Numbered from the stretch's first letter, positions 9,036 through 19,018 are shown. The stretch is 64,000 nucleotides of DNA from Achromobacter sp. UMC71 (GCF_014170305.1 NZ_LZZT01000031.1:186001-250000); one strand, 5' to 3'. Numbers and translations are program-made. Notes: generated by a model not told the origin, from the sequence alone.

Positions 9036-9791
9036 ATGTCTGAAACCATCGCAATTCTCACCGGCGCCTCGCGCGGCATCGGCGCCGCCATGGCGCGCGG
9101 CCTGGCCAAACCGGGCACGCGCCTGATCACCCTGGCGCGCCGCGAAGACCCCGAGCTGGCGGCCTATGCCCGCGAGCAAGGCGCGCAACTGGAACAGCTG
9201 TCCGTGGACCTCTCGGACCTGGCCGCGGCCGACGCCGCCGCGCAGCGCATCTGCGGCGCCCTGCCGCGCGACGCGCGCCGCTACCTGCTGATCAATAACG
9301 CGGGCACGGTACACCCCGTGGCCGGCACCGACGCACTGATCGACGGCCCGGCCATCGCCGCCGCCTTCAACCTGAACGTCTCCGCCGTGATGCTGTTGAC
9401 CGCGCGCTTCCTGGCCGCCGTCGAAGACCTGCCGGCCGACCGCCGCGTGCTCAACATCTCGTCCGGCGCGGGCCGCAACCCCAACGCCGGCTGGGGCGTG
9501 TACTGCGCCACCAAGGCCGCGCTCGACATGTACTCGCGCGTGGTCAAGCAGGAACAAGGCGAAGGCGGCGCGCGCATCGTCGCGCTGGCCCCCGGCATCG
9601 TCGACACCGACATGCAGGCCGCCATCCGCGCCAGCGACGCCAAGAGCTTCCCGGCGCTGGCCAAGTTCCAGGACTTCCACGCCACCGGCAAGCTGTCCGC
9701 ACCCGCCAACGTGGCCTCCCGCATCCTCGCCTACCTGGATCGCGACGATTTCGGCACCACCGAAATCGACGACATCCGCAATTACGACTGA
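9036..9791 (+). CDS. Short-chain dehydrogenase/reductase
   Basis: NAD(P)-dependent oxidoreductase of the classical SDR superfamily, 251 residues. The cofactor motif TGASRGIG is at residues 9-16, LINNAG is the second-strand motif, the catalytic Ser lies in NISSGAGRN, and YCATK holds the catalytic Tyr and Lys. The [11 protein letters not shown] segment follows as in sepiapterin/benzil-reductase-like members. The substrate is not known. A GAGGGT ribosome binding site precedes the ATG. It sits 42 bases after prfB and 8 bases before lysS, so it is probably in their operon, with no obvious functional tie to translation. Confidence 0.88.
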   Translation: MSETIAILTGASRGIGAAMARGLAKPGTRLITLARREDPELAAYAREQGAQLEQLSVDLSDLAAADAAAQRICGALPRDARRYLLINNAGTVHPVAGTDALIDGPAIAAAFNLNVSAVMLLTARFLAAVEDLPADRRVLNISSGAGRNPNAGWGVYCATKAALDMYSRVVKQEQGEGGARIVALAPGIVDTDMQAAIRASDAKSFPALAKFQDFHATGKLSAPANVASRILAYLDRDDFGTTEIDDIRNYD

Positions 9792-9799
9792 TCCCGACC

Positions 9800-11323
9800 A
9801 TGACCGACCACACGACCGCTCCGGCACCCGCCCAGGATGAAAACCGCTTGATCGCCGAACGGCGCGCCAAGCTGGCCAAACTGCGCGAAACCGGGGTCGC
9901 GTACCCCAACGATTTCGTCCCCGACGCCCACGCCGCCGCCCTGCACGACAAGTACGACGGCGAGGAACAGGAAGCCCTGGCCGCCGCCGCCGTCACCGTC
10001 AAGGTCGCCGGCCGCATGATGCTCAAGCGCGTCATGGGCAAGGCCAGCTTCGCCACCCTGCAGGACAGCACCGGCCGCATCCAGATCTACCTGGACCGCG
10101 GCACGCTGGGCGAAGACAACTACGCCGCGTTCAAGCAATGGGATATGGGCGACATCATCGCCGTCGAAGGGTCGGTCTTCAAGACCAACAAGGGCGAGCT
10201 GTCGGTGCACGCCGCCACGGCGCGCTTGCTGTCCAAGTCGCTGCGCCCGCTGCCCGACAAGTTCCACGGCGTGGCCGACCAGGAGCTGCGCTACCGCCAG
10301 CGCTACGTCGACCTCATCATGACCGACGCCACGCGCCGCACCTTCGAGGCGCGCAGCAAGGCCATGGGCAGCATCCGCCAGTTCATGCTGAACGCCGGCT
10401 TCCTGGAAGTCGAAACGCCCATGCTGCACCCGATCCCGGGCGGCGCGGCGGCCAAGCCGTTCGTCACGCACCACAACGCGCTGGACATGGAAATGTTCCT
10501 GCGCATCGCGCCCGAGCTCTACCTCAAGCGCCTCATCGTCGGCGGCTTCGAGCGCGTGTTCGAAGTCAACCGCAACTTCCGCAATGAAGGCGTCAGCCCG
10601 CGCCACAATCCGGAATTCACGATGATGGAGTTCTACGCGGCCTTCACGGACTACCGCTGGCTCATGGACTTCACCGAAGAACTGATCCGCCAGGCCGCCA
10701 TCTCGGCCACCGGCAGTGCGGTGTTGACCTATCAGGAACGTGAACTGGATCTGTCCAAGCCGTTCGACCGCCTGACCATCTGCGAAGCCATCCTCAAGTA
10801 CGCGCCGGGCTACACCCAGGCGCAGCTGGACGACAAGGCCTTCGTGCGCGCCGAACTCAAGAAGCTGGGCGCCGATGCCGACGGCCCCGTGCTGTCGCGC
10901 GCCGGCCTGGGCGCGCTGCAACTGGCGCTGTTCGAGGAAACCGCCGAAGCCAAGCTCTGGAACCCGACCTACATCATCGACTACCCGGTCGAAGTCTCGC
11001 CGCTGGCGCGTGCTTCCGACTCGCGCGAAGGCATCACCGAACGCTTCGAACTGTTCATGACGGGCCGCGAGATCGCCAACGGCTTCTCCGAGCTGAACGA
11101 CCCCGAAGACCAGGCCGAACGCTTCCGCTCGCAGGTCGAAGCCAAGGACGCCGGCGACGAAGAAGCCATGTACTACGACGCCGACTACATCCGCGCCCTG
11201 GAGTACGGTATGCCCCCGACTGGCGGCTGCGGCATCGGCATCGACCGCCTGGTCATGCTGCTCACCGACAGCCCCAGCATCCGCGACGTCATCCTCTTCC
11301 CGCACCTGCGCCGTGAAGACTAA
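9800..11323 (+). CDS. lysS: Lysyl-tRNA synthetase, class II
   Basis: Charges tRNA-Lys with lysine using ATP. The 507 residues are normal for bacterial LysRS. The N-terminal OB-fold anticodon-binding domain (about residues 60-160) includes [14 protein letters not shown]. The class II core carries motif 2 in [15 protein letters not shown] and motif 3 in [12 protein letters not shown] near the C-terminus. Third gene of the prfB-SDR-lysS unit; prfB-lysS adjacency is widespread in Proteobacteria. Confidence 0.97.
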   Translation: MTDHTTAPAPAQDENRLIAERRAKLAKLRETGVAYPNDFVPDAHAAALHDKYDGEEQEALAAAAVTVKVAGRMMLKRVMGKASFATLQDSTGRIQIYLDRGTLGEDNYAAFKQWDMGDIIAVEGSVFKTNKGELSVHAATARLLSKSLRPLPDKFHGVADQELRYRQRYVDLIMTDATRRTFEARSKAMGSIRQFMLNAGFLEVETPMLHPIPGGAAAKPFVTHHNALDMEMFLRIAPELYLKRLIVGGFERVFEVNRNFRNEGVSPRHNPEFTMMEFYAAFTDYRWLMDFTEELIRQAAISATGSAVLTYQERELDLSKPFDRLTICEAILKYAPGYTQAQLDDKAFVRAELKKLGADADGPVLSRAGLGALQLALFEETAEAKLWNPTYIIDYPVEVSPLARASDSREGITERFELFMTGREIANGFSELNDPEDQAERFRSQVEAKDAGDEEAMYYDADYIRALEYGMPPTGGCGIGIDRLVMLLTDSPSIRDVILFPHLRRED

Positions 11324-11338
11324 GCCGCGCGCCGCATC

Positions 11339-11662
11339 ATGATCTTCAAGATCCTGATGCTGGCCGCGGTGGTTGCCGCGCTGTTCTACATGGTGATGCA
11401 ACCGCGCCGCGGCCGCGCCGGCTTTACGGCCGGCCCGGCGCCCGTGCGCCGCTCGCCGCTATTCATCGCCCTATGCCTGGCCGCCGCGCTGGGCCTGTCG
11501 GGCGCGCTGATCACCGCGGTGATCTGGATGGGCAGCGTCGCCGGCGGCGTCACCGGCGGGGGCTACCATGGCGAAGCCGACTTCCTGCTCACCATCGCGG
11601 GCGCCCTGCTGGCCATCGCCATCGCCTGCGGTGTCGGCGCCTTCTTCAAGCGCCGCGGCTAG
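11339..11662 (+). CDS. Small membrane protein, unknown function
   Basis: A 107-residue protein, not recognised. It has three predicted membrane segments, at about residues 3-20, 41-66 and 83-101, separated by an Arg-rich loop (QPRRGRAG) and a Gly-rich loop (SVAGGVTGGGYHGEAD), and it ends in a positively charged tail (FFKRRG). It begins 15 bases after lysS and is probably cotranscribed. Its 3' end lies 8 bases from the end of the convergent MocR gene. Coding is supported by strong third-position GC and the plausible membrane pattern. Confidence 0.7.
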   Translation: MIFKILMLAAVVAALFYMVMQPRRGRAGFTAGPAPVRRSPLFIALCLAAALGLSGALITAVIWMGSVAGGVTGGGYHGEADFLLTIAGALLAIAIACGVGAFFKRRG

Positions 11663-11670
11663 ACGCCCCG

Positions 11671-13170
11671 TCACGCCTTGCCCAAGGCGCCAGCCAAGCG
11701 CCGCATCGCCGCCTCGATTTCATGGGCGCTCAGCGACGCATAGCCCAATAGCCAGCCTTCCCGCTTCTGCGGCCCCGCATACAGCCGGCTCAATCCCGGT
11801 AACGCCACCCCGGCCGCGGCCGCCCGGCGGATCGTTTCCGCCTCGGACCAGCCCGGCTCCAGCAGGCACGGGATCTGCAATCCGCCTTCGGGCCGTGCCG
11901 CAAGCGCCACGCCCTTCAGATGCCGGGCCACCGCCTCCAGCATGACCTCGCGGCGCGCCGCGTACAGCTTGCGCATGGCCCGCACGTGCGAGTTGTAGTG
12001 TCCATCCGCCATGAATCGGGCCAGGGTCAGTTGCAGGATCTGCGGCGTATGTCCGTCGATAATGCTGCGCGCACGGCTGAAGGCGCCGACCAGCTCGTCC
12101 GGCAGCGCCATGTAGCCCATACGCAGGCCGGGAAACAGCGTCTTGCTGAACGTGCCCAGGTAGATCGTGCGGCCATGCTTGTCCAGGCCCTGCACGCACG
12201 CGGTCGGTAGACCATCGTAGTGGAACTCGCTGTCGTAGTCGTCCTCGATGATCCACTTGCCGGTCTCGCCGGCCCAGCGCGTCAGGTCCAGCCTGCGTTC
12301 CAGCGACAGGGTCGCGCCCGTGGGGTACTGGTGCGAGGGCGTCACGTACACGCAGGCGGCGCCGCTGCGGTCAGCCCGCAGCAGGTCGGTGCGGATGCCT
12401 TGCGCGTCCACGTCGATCGGCACGATGCGGGCCTCGGCGAATTCGAAAGCCTTGCGAGCGCCGAAGTAGCCGGGGTTTTCCAGCAGGATCGGCTTGCCGG
12501 CATCCACCAGCAGTTGCGCGCATAGAAACAAGGCCTGCCGCGTGCTGCTCAGCACCACGATCTGCTGCGCCGACACCTTGGCGCCCCGCTCCAGGTTCAG
12601 ATAGGTGGCAATGGCCTTGCGCAGCGGCTCGGCGCCTTGCGGGTCGCCATGCAGCAGCACATTGCCGCGATGGTCCTTCAGCACCTGGCGTTGCAGGCGC
12701 TCCCAGACATCCGTGGGAAAAGTCCGCGTCTCGGGCAGGCCGGTGGCGAACGCCTGGATCGATTGCTGGTCGGCCACGCCGCCGCTGTCGAAGATCGAGC
12801 GGCCCCGGCGGCTAAGCCCGGCGCCCGGCTCGGCCGCCACCGTCTTGCGCGCCTGGGCCTTGATGCGCCGGCGCACGGCCCCGCGCAATTCCGCCCCGAT
12901 CGTGTCGGACACGTAGCTGCCCGAGCCCTTGCGCCGCGCGATGAAGCCGTCGCGATGCAACTGCACGTAGGCATTCTCGACCGTGTCGCGGGCCACCCCG
13001 AGCGACTGCGCAAGCGTGCGCGTGGCCGGCAGCTTCACCCCGGGGTCCAGCGCGCCGTCCAGGATCAGGGCGCCCAGCGCGCGCTGAATGCGCTGGTGCA
13101 GGTCCAGCAGCCGGAAATCCGCGTCGCCCATGCGGATCTTCAGGGTTTCCAGCGCAAATGCCTTGCTCAT
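11671..13170 (-). CDS. MocR/PdxR-type transcriptional regulator (GntR HTH + aminotransferase fold)
   Basis: DNA-binding regulator of the MocR family: a GntR winged helix at about residues 20-90 (LPATRTLAQSLGVARDTVENAY) joined to a fold-type I aminotransferase domain that binds PLP. The PLP lysine lies in YLGTFSKTLFPGLRMGY, and a family-typical DDYDSEF is present. Its 499 residues are usual for MocR. It is divergent from benE, with overlapping inverted repeats between them that could be its operator. Typical targets are vitamin B6, GABA, taurine or amino-acid transport genes; a link to the BenE-type transporter is inferred only from position. Confidence 0.92.
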   Translation of the reverse strand: MSKAFALETLKIRMGDADFRLLDLHQRIQRALGALILDGALDPGVKLPATRTLAQSLGVARDTVENAYVQLHRDGFIARRKGSGSYVSDTIGAELRGAVRRRIKAQARKTVAAEPGAGLSRRGRSIFDSGGVADQQSIQAFATGLPETRTFPTDVWERLQRQVLKDHRGNVLLHGDPQGAEPLRKAIATYLNLERGAKVSAQQIVVLSSTRQALFLCAQLLVDAGKPILLENPGYFGARKAFEFAEARIVPIDVDAQGIRTDLLRADRSGAACVYVTPSHQYPTGATLSLERRLDLTRWAGETGKWIIEDDYDSEFHYDGLPTACVQGLDKHGRTIYLGTFSKTLFPGLRMGYMALPDELVGAFSRARSIIDGHTPQILQLTLARFMADGHYNSHVRAMRKLYAARREVMLEAVARHLKGVALAARPEGGLQIPCLLEPGWSEAETIRRAAAAGVALPGLSRLYAGPQKREGWLLGYASLSAHEIEAAMRRLAGALGKA

Positions 13171-13202
13171 GATGTGGTCTGGTGACAGCTCAAAAAGTGT
13201 AG

Positions 13203-13228
13203 GGACTCAATAGTCCAATGCCGGACTA
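13203..13228. promoter_or_regulatory. Overlapping inverted repeats between the MocR gene and benE
   Basis: GGACT CAAT AGTCC (13203-13216) overlaps TAGTCC AATGCC GGACTA (13211-13228), so the GGACT half-site occurs in both orientations three times. A TATAAA hexamer at 13227-13232 overlaps the last repeat and could be the benE -10. MocR proteins usually bind repeated half-sites of this kind near their own divergent promoter. Binding is inferred. Confidence 0.5.
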
Positions 13229-13293
13229 TAAAACGGTTTTGCGATTCCGCTTTCCTCCCCCTTGACCTTCAACGCCGCAGAGGCGCCCTACCC

Positions 13294-14523
13294 ATGTCAT
13301 CGCCCACCTCCTTTCTGCGATCACGCGATCTCCTCCACCCCGTGGTCGCCGGACTCATTTCCGTCATCGTCAACTACGGCGGCACCTTCATCCTGGTCTT
13401 CCAGGCCGCCAAGGTGGCTGGGCTGGACCCGGCGCTGACCGCCTCATGGGTCTGGTCTGTCTCCATTGGCGTGGGGGTGACGGGCATCATCCTGAGCTGG
13501 GCCTCCCGCGAGCCGATCATCACAGCCTGGTCCACGCCCGCAGCGGCATTCCTGGTCACGGCCCTGGCGGCCACGCCCTATCCGGAGGCAGTGGGCGCCT
13601 ACCTGATCTCGGCCGCCGCCTTCGTCCTGCTGGGGCTGTCGGGCTGCTTCGAGAAAGTCATCCGCCTGATCCCGCCCGGCGTCGCGGCGGGTCTCCTGGC
13701 CGGCATCCTGCTCCCCTTCGGCATCGGCGCCTTCGGCGGCATGACCCTGGACCCGCTGCTGGCCGGCTGGCTGATCCTGGCCTACGTCGTGCTCAAGCGC
13801 TACACCGCCCGCTACGCCGTGGTCGGCATCCTGGTGTCGGGGCTGGCGCTATTGCTGCTGCAAGACCGCCTCGATCTGTCCGGCCTGACGCTGACCCTGG
13901 CGGCGCCGGTGTTCACCATGCCCGCGTTCTCTGTCAACGCTGTGCTCAGCGTGGCGCTGCCCCTGTTCCTGATCACCCTGACCGGCCAATACATGCCCGG
14001 TATGCTGGTGTTGCGCAATGACGGCTTCCAGACCAGCGCCAACCCCATCGTCACCCTCACCGGGCTCGGTTCGCTGCTGATGGCCCCCTTCGGCTCGCAC
14101 GCCTTCAATATCGCCGCGATCACGGCCGCCATCTGCACCGGCCGCGAATCGCACGAAGACCCGTCCAAACGCTGGATCGCCGGCATCGCGGCGGGCCTGT
14201 TCTATATCCTGGTCGGCGTGTTCGGCGTCACCCTGGCCGCCGTGTTCATGGCGTTGCCCGGCACCTTCATCACCACGCTGGCCGGGCTGGCGCTGCTGGG
14301 CACTATCGGCGCCAGCCTGGCCAACGCCCTGGCCGACGCAAAGACGCGGGAAGCCTCGCTGATCACCTTCCTGGCGGCCGCCGCCAATATCAAGCTGTTC
14401 GGCATCGGCGGCGCCTTCTGGGGCCTGGTGATCGGCCTGGCGGCCCATGCCATGCTCAACGGCCGCCTGCCGCGGCGGTCCCGCTACACTGGCGCATCGA
14501 TCGCCAAGGACATGGTGAAGTAG
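13294..14523 (+). CDS. benE: BenE-family (benzoate/H+ symporter) transporter
   Basis: Inner-membrane carrier of the benzoate:H+ symporter family, 409 residues with about 12 hydrophobic segments. Family features include VSIGVGVTGIILSW, the TPAAAFLVTALA segment in the NCS2-like core, and QYMPGMLVLRNDGF. No benzoate catabolic gene is nearby, so the true substrate is uncertain. It shares one base with the YggS gene that follows (TAG/GTG), implying coupling, and is divergent from a MocR regulator. Confidence 0.88.
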   Translation: MSSPTSFLRSRDLLHPVVAGLISVIVNYGGTFILVFQAAKVAGLDPALTASWVWSVSIGVGVTGIILSWASREPIITAWSTPAAAFLVTALAATPYPEAVGAYLISAAAFVLLGLSGCFEKVIRLIPPGVAAGLLAGILLPFGIGAFGGMTLDPLLAGWLILAYVVLKRYTARYAVVGILVSGLALLLLQDRLDLSGLTLTLAAPVFTMPAFSVNAVLSVALPLFLITLTGQYMPGMLVLRNDGFQTSANPIVTLTGLGSLLMAPFGSHAFNIAAITAAICTGRESHEDPSKRWIAGIAAGLFYILVGVFGVTLAAVFMALPGTFITTLAGLALLGTIGASLANALADAKTREASLITFLAAAANIKLFGIGGAFWGLVIGLAAHAMLNGRLPRRSRYTGASIAKDMVK

Positions 14524-15341
14524 TGCAAGCTCCCACCCCCGCCACGCCGCCGGCCGACGACGACACGCAGACCCGTCACGCCGAGCACGGCCGCTACCCG
14601 CAAGCCTTGACCGTGCAGGACTTCCAACGCAACCTGGCCGCGATCCAGGCCCGCATCCTGGCGGCCTGCCAGCGCGCCGGACGCGATCCGTCGCAGGTGC
14701 GGCTGCTGCCCGTCAGCAAGACCATGGACGAATCGCGCATCCGGCTGGCCTATGCGGCGGGCTGCCGCCTGCTGGGAGAAAACAAGGTGCAGGAGGCCCT
14801 GCGCAAGTGGGAAGGCACGTCCGATCTCACCGATCTGCGCTGGTCGGTCATCGGCCACCTGCAGACCAACAAGGCCAAGCTGGTCGCGCGTTTCGCCACG
14901 GAATTCCAGGCCCTGGACAGCCTGCGCGTGGCCGAGGCGCTGGACCGCCGCCTGCAGGCCGAAGGCCGCGCGCTGGATGTGTTCGTGCAGGTCAACACCT
15001 CGGGCGAACCCAGCAAGTACGGTCTGCCGCCGGACGAGGCCGCCGCCTTCATCCAGGCGCTGCCTGCGTTTACGGCCTTGAAGGTTCGCGGGCTGATGAC
15101 GCTGGCGCTGTTTTCCAGCGACGCCGTCCGGGTGCGCCAGTGCTTTGTCCTGCTGCGCGGCCTGCGCGACCAGCTGCGTCAGGACGCGCCGGCCGGCATC
15201 GCGCTGGACGAGCTGTCCATGGGCATGTCCGGCGACTTCGAGATCGCCATCGAGGAAGGCGCCACCGTGGTGCGGGTCGGCCAGGCCATCTTCGGCGCCC
15301 GCGCCCTGCCCGACAGCTACTACTGGCCGACGCAGACCTAG
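14523..15341 (+). CDS. YggS/PLPBP-family pyridoxal-phosphate homeostasis protein
   Basis: PLP-binding protein of the alanine-racemase-like TIM-barrel fold without a known catalytic activity; it keeps PLP homeostasis and affects amino-acid pools. The protein is 272 residues. The PLP-lysine motif LPVSKTM is around residue 66, IGHLQTNKAK is diagnostic, and MGMSGDFEIAIEEGAT binds the phosphate near the C-terminus. It is about 40 residues longer at the N-terminus than E. coli YggS (about 234). The start is a GTG overlapping the benE stop codon. Its placement beside a PLP-dependent MocR regulator is suggestive but unproven. Confidence 0.93.
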   Translation: MQAPTPATPPADDDTQTRHAEHGRYPQALTVQDFQRNLAAIQARILAACQRAGRDPSQVRLLPVSKTMDESRIRLAYAAGCRLLGENKVQEALRKWEGTSDLTDLRWSVIGHLQTNKAKLVARFATEFQALDSLRVAEALDRRLQAEGRALDVFVQVNTSGEPSKYGLPPDEAAAFIQALPAFTALKVRGLMTLALFSSDAVRVRQCFVLLRGLRDQLRQDAPAGIALDELSMGMSGDFEIAIEEGATVVRVGQAIFGARALPDSYYWPTQT

Positions 15342-15360
15342 CGGCCCCGCGCCGAGCTCT

Positions 15361-16008
15361 CTAGGCCAGCGGCCAACGGCCGGCGTCCGCCGGCAACGTG
15401 GGCAGGCTGGCCAGCAACATTTCATCGATGAATGCGGCAGGCGCCAACCGCCCGCCGGGCTTGTACCACTGCACCGTCAGGTTCATCGCCCCCAGCACGC
15501 AACGCTTGATCACTCGGGCATCGCCCCGCAGCAATCCGGCATCCACCGCCGCCGCCACCGCCTGTTGCCACATCGCCTCATAGCGGTCGCTCAGCGCCTT
15601 GACGCTGGCCTGGCTGGACGGCGACAGGCTGCGCCATTCGTACACCAGCGCATTCATCGCATCGCCGCCGGCGCCGTGCAGCATGCTCCACATATGCACC
15701 CGGAACAGCGCCGCCAGGCGGTCCGCCGGCGCGCGATAGTGCGCCAGCGCCGCGTTGCCGCAATCGAGCACCTCCTGGATGCCATTGTTCATCACCGCCA
15801 CCAGGATCTCTTCTTTGCTGCGAAAGTGGTGGAACAGGCTGCCCGACTGCAAGCCCACCGCGCGCGCCAGTTCGCGCACCGTGGTGCGTTCGTAGCCGTG
15901 CTGGCGGAACAGTCGTCCAGCGGTCAGCACGACCTCGCCGCGGCGCTGCGATTCCGCGCCCTCCTCATGGCCCGCTGGCACCGCCATTTCCTTGCCGGGC
16001 GGGTTCAT
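15361..16008 (-). CDS. TetR/AcrR-family transcriptional regulator of the liv/acyl-CoA operon
   Basis: Repressor-type regulator of 215 residues, the last gene of the eight-gene minus-strand unit. The N-terminal HTH is at about residues 20-65, with TTVRELARAVGLQSGSLFHHF and the FRSKEEIL continuation, as in TetR members that sense acyl-CoAs. The ATG overlaps the thiolase stop (ATGA, 16005-16008). A second in-frame ATG lies 7 codons later. It probably controls its own operon and the divergent crotonase through the palindrome at 23969-23986 (inference). Confidence 0.88.
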   Translation of the reverse strand: MNPPGKEMAVPAGHEEGAESQRRGEVVLTAGRLFRQHGYERTTVRELARAVGLQSGSLFHHFRSKEEILVAVMNNGIQEVLDCGNAALAHYRAPADRLAALFRVHMWSMLHGAGGDAMNALVYEWRSLSPSSQASVKALSDRYEAMWQQAVAAAVDAGLLRGDARVIKRCVLGAMNLTVQWYKPGGRLAPAAFIDEMLLASLPTLPADAGRWPLA

Positions 16009-17159
16009 AAGCGCTCGACGATGGTCGCGGTCGCCATGCCGTGCCCGATGCACATGACCTGCAGCCCGAATTGCCCGCCCGTGGCGCGCAAGCCGGCCAG
16101 CATCTTGGCCATCAACCCCGCGCCCGTGGCCCCCAGCGGATGGCCGTGGGCAATCGCGCCGCCCCAGGGGTTCACGCGCGCCGGGTCCGCGCCCAGCGTC
16201 TGCTGCCACGCCAGCACCACGCTGGCGAACGCCTCGTTGATCTCGATCCAGTCCATGTCCTGCAGGCGCAGGCCGGCGCGGGCCAGCGCGCGTTCGGTCG
16301 CCGGGATCACGCCCGTCAACTGCAGCACCGGGTCCGACCCGAGCGCCACCCGGGCCCGGAACCGCGCCAGCGGCGTCAGGCCGTCCGACACCGCCGCCGC
16401 CCGGTCCGCCAACAGCACGGCAGCCGCGCCATCGGCGATCTGGCTGGCCTGGGCCGCGGTCACGTTGCCCTGTCCCGGTGCCCGCAGCGCGGGCGCCAGC
16501 GCCGCCACCTTGGCCGGATCGGCCCGCTCGCGGATGCCTTCGTCGCGCGCCGGCGTTCCCGCCGGCCCCGGCAGCAATTCCGTATGCCGGCCCTCGGCGG
16601 CCGCGGCCCAGGCACGCGCATGGCTTTGCATCGACCACGCGTCCAGCTCGGCGCGCGTCAGCCCCCACTGTTCGGCAATACGCTCCGCGCTCTCGATCTG
16701 ATGGATCAGCGGATAGCGCTGCAGCAGCCCCGGGTTCAAGGACTCGAAACCGGTGAACTCACGCTGCCCCAACGTCACGTCCAGGAACATGGGCACCCGG
16801 CTCATGCTCTCCACCCCGCCCGCGACCACATAACGCATATCGCCCGCCGCGATCGCCTGCGCACCCATATGCACGGCCTGCTGGCTGGAGCCGCACATGC
16901 GGTTCAGCGCCACGCCCGGCACCGTCTCGGGCAGCCCAGCCAGCAGCGCCGCCAGGCGGCCGATATTGGCCCCCTGCTCGCCCGCCTGGCTAACGCAGCC
17001 GACCAACACGTCCTCGACCTGGCTGGCCGGCAATCCCGCGCGCCCCAGCACGCCCAGGATCACGTCGGCCATCAGGTCGTCCGGGCGCCTGTCCGACCAC
17101 CAGCCGCCACGCCGCCCGAACGGCGTGCGCACGGCCTGCACAATCACTGCTTCATTCAT
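16005..17159 (-). CDS. Acetyl-CoA acetyltransferase (thiolase family)
   Basis: Thiolase of 384 residues, forming or cleaving 3-ketoacyl-CoA with CoA. The nucleophilic Cys is in LNRMCGSSQQAV (about residue 89). INEAFAS, GHPLGATGAG and the C-terminal CIGHGMATATI carry the other conserved catalytic residues. It overlaps the ligase gene by 4 bases upstream and tetR by 4 bases downstream. With the ligase and the divergent crotonase it would give activation, enoyl-CoA conversion and thiolytic cleavage; a 3-hydroxyacyl-CoA dehydrogenase is missing from the cluster. Confidence 0.93.
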   Translation of the reverse strand: MNEAVIVQAVRTPFGRRGGWWSDRRPDDLMADVILGVLGRAGLPASQVEDVLVGCVSQAGEQGANIGRLAALLAGLPETVPGVALNRMCGSSQQAVHMGAQAIAAGDMRYVVAGGVESMSRVPMFLDVTLGQREFTGFESLNPGLLQRYPLIHQIESAERIAEQWGLTRAELDAWSMQSHARAWAAAAEGRHTELLPGPAGTPARDEGIRERADPAKVAALAPALRAPGQGNVTAAQASQIADGAAAVLLADRAAAVSDGLTPLARFRARVALGSDPVLQLTGVIPATERALARAGLRLQDMDWIEINEAFASVVLAWQQTLGADPARVNPWGGAIAHGHPLGATGAGLMAKMLAGLRATGGQFGLQVMCIGHGMATATIVERL

Positions 17160-19018
17160 GCCGGTGTCTCCTCGGCGTACAGCCGTTCGATCTCGTCCGC
17201 ATAACTGCGATAGATACTGGCGCGCCGCACCTTCATGGTCGCGGTCACTTCGCCATCATCGTGATCCAGTTCCTTGGTCAGCAAATGAAAGCGCTTGATC
17301 CGCGCCACCGGCGCGAGCCCGGCATTGGCGCGCGCCACCTCGCCCGCCACCAGCTCGCGCACCTGCGCGTTTTCCGCCAGCGAGCGGAAATGCGTGAAGG
17401 CGATGCGGCGCGATTCCGCCCATTTGCCCACCGTTTCGAATTCCAGCTGGATCAACGCCGCCACGTACCGCCGGCCATCCGCGACGATCACGCATTCCTT
17501 CACGTACGGGCTGCTCTTGACCGCGTTCTCGATCTCCGACGGCGTCAGATTCTTGCCCCCGGCCGTAATCATGATGTCCTTCAACCGGTCGACGATGCAC
17601 AGCCGTCCTTCCCGCACCGCCGCCACGTCCCCGGTGTGCAGCCAGCCGTCTCGCACCGTGTCGGCCGTGGCCGCCTCGTTCTTGTAGTAGCCCGTGAACA
17701 CCATTTCGCCACGGACCTGCAGTTCGCCGGCGTCGCCGAGGCGCCAATCCACCCCCAGGATCGCCTCGCCCACCGTGCCCACCGTCACGCGGTCCGGATG
17801 CTGGCCGAAGATCATGCCGCTGGATTCGGTCAGGCCATAGACCTCGATCAAGGGCACGCCGAGATTGCGGAAATATCGCACCACGTCGGGCGCGATCGGC
17901 GCCGCGCCCGTCATTGCCACCCGCACGCGCCGCAGACCGATGAAGTTCTGCAGCGCCCGCAACACCAGCCAGTACCACAGCGCGTAGGTCAGCTTCTCAC
18001 CCCAGCCGCGCTGCCGCGCCGATTTCTCCAGGAACGGCGCGCAGGCCGCCAGCGCCCGCCGGTACAGCCATTGCTGCATCCGGCCGGTCTCCTGCATCTT
18101 GATCGAGATCGACGCGTGCAGTTTTTCCCAGATGCGCGGCACGCCCAGAAATATCGTCGGCGCCACTTCGCGCAGGTCTTCCTGCACGGTGCGGATCGAT
18201 TCGCCGAAATTGACCTGCGCGCCCAGGTAGATCGGCACGAAGGTCGATAGCATTTGCTCGGCCACATGGCACAGCGGCAGGTACGACAGGTGCACGCTGG
18301 ATGCGTCCATTGCCAGCCGGTCGGCAATGCCCGGCGCCACGCCGCGCATATTGCGGTAGCTCAGCATCGCACCCTTGGGCTTGCCCGTGGACCCCGACGT
18401 GTAGATCATCAAGCCCAAGTCATCCAATTGCTGCGCATCCAGCCAGACGTTCAGGGCGTCCAGGCCGTCGGCCTCGTGCCGCTGGCCGTCGGCTTCCAGC
18501 TCGGCAAACGACACGATGCGCTCGCGTTCGGCCGGCGGATACGAACGCAGGCCCTTGGTCTCCATCACCACGATACGGCGCAAGAGGGGCAGGCGGTGCG
18601 CCACCTGCAGGATCTTGTCGGTCTGTTCCTGGTCTTCGCACACCACCAGTTCGACGTCGGCATGCTCGAGCACGTAGCCCATTTCCTCGGCCGGGCTGGT
18701 AGCGTACACCCCCACCGGCACGCCGCCGACCGCGCCGGCGCCCAACTGCACCAGCAGCCATTCCAACCGGTTTTCCGACACGATGGCCACCCGTCCGCCG
18801 CGTGATAGACCCGCCGCCTGCAGGCCCAGCCCCACCCTGCAGGCACGCCGCCAGTATGCGGCCCACGGCACGGGCTTCCAGATGCCGAAGTCCTTTTGCC
18901 GCACGGCGATGGCGGCCGGCTGGCGGCGCGCCTGCTCGCGCAGCATCTGCGGCAAGGTCAGCGGCGGCCATGCGCCGTCCGCCTGCGCCCCCGGCGAGGA
19001 CATGCCCGGCGCCGTCAT
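17156..19018 (-). CDS. AMP-forming acyl-CoA ligase (long-chain type)
   Basis: Activates a carboxylic acid to its CoA thioester using ATP. The 620 residues put it in the long-chain/ACSBG-like group rather than the short aryl-CoA ligases. The nucleotide motif is YTSGSTGKPKGAML, the A8 region is GWLHTGDVA, and the C-terminal lysine region reads KDIMITAGGKNLTPSEIE. It is fused by 4-base overlaps to livF upstream and the thiolase downstream. A ligase inside a Liv-type ABC operon suggests that the imported compound is an acid that is then CoA-activated; the substrate is unknown. Confidence 0.92.
   Translation of the reverse strand: MTAPGMSSPGAQADGAWPPLTLPQMLREQARRQPAAIAVRQKDFGIWKPVPWAAYWRRACRVGLGLQAAGLSRGGRVAIVSENRLEWLLVQLGAGAVGGVPVGVYATSPAEEMGYVLEHADVELVVCEDQEQTDKILQVAHRLPLLRRIVVMETKGLRSYPPAERERIVSFAELEADGQRHEADGLDALNVWLDAQQLDDLGLMIYTSGSTGKPKGAMLSYRNMRGVAPGIADRLAMDASSVHLSYLPLCHVAEQMLSTFVPIYLGAQVNFGESIRTVQEDLREVAPTIFLGVPRIWEKLHASISIKMQETGRMQQWLYRRALAACAPFLEKSARQRGWGEKLTYALWYWLVLRALQNFIGLRRVRVAMTGAAPIAPDVVRYFRNLGVPLIEVYGLTESSGMIFGQHPDRVTVGTVGEAILGVDWRLGDAGELQVRGEMVFTGYYKNEAATADTVRDGWLHTGDVAAVREGRLCIVDRLKDIMITAGGKNLTPSEIENAVKSSPYVKECVIVADGRRYVAALIQLEFETVGKWAESRRIAFTHFRSLAENAQVRELVAGEVARANAGLAPVARIKRFHLLTKELDHDDGEVTATMKVRRASIYRSYADEIERLYAEETPA

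Noticed and set aside
7887..9827. 646-codon minus-strand frame over prfB and the SDR
   Set aside because: Antisense shadow of two real genes with intact catalytic motifs.
15361..16668. 435-codon frame joining an Arg/Gly-rich N-terminus to the TetR regulator
   Set aside because: Its upstream part lies in another frame of the thiolase gene; the TetR protein starts at the ATG at 16008 that overlaps the thiolase stop.
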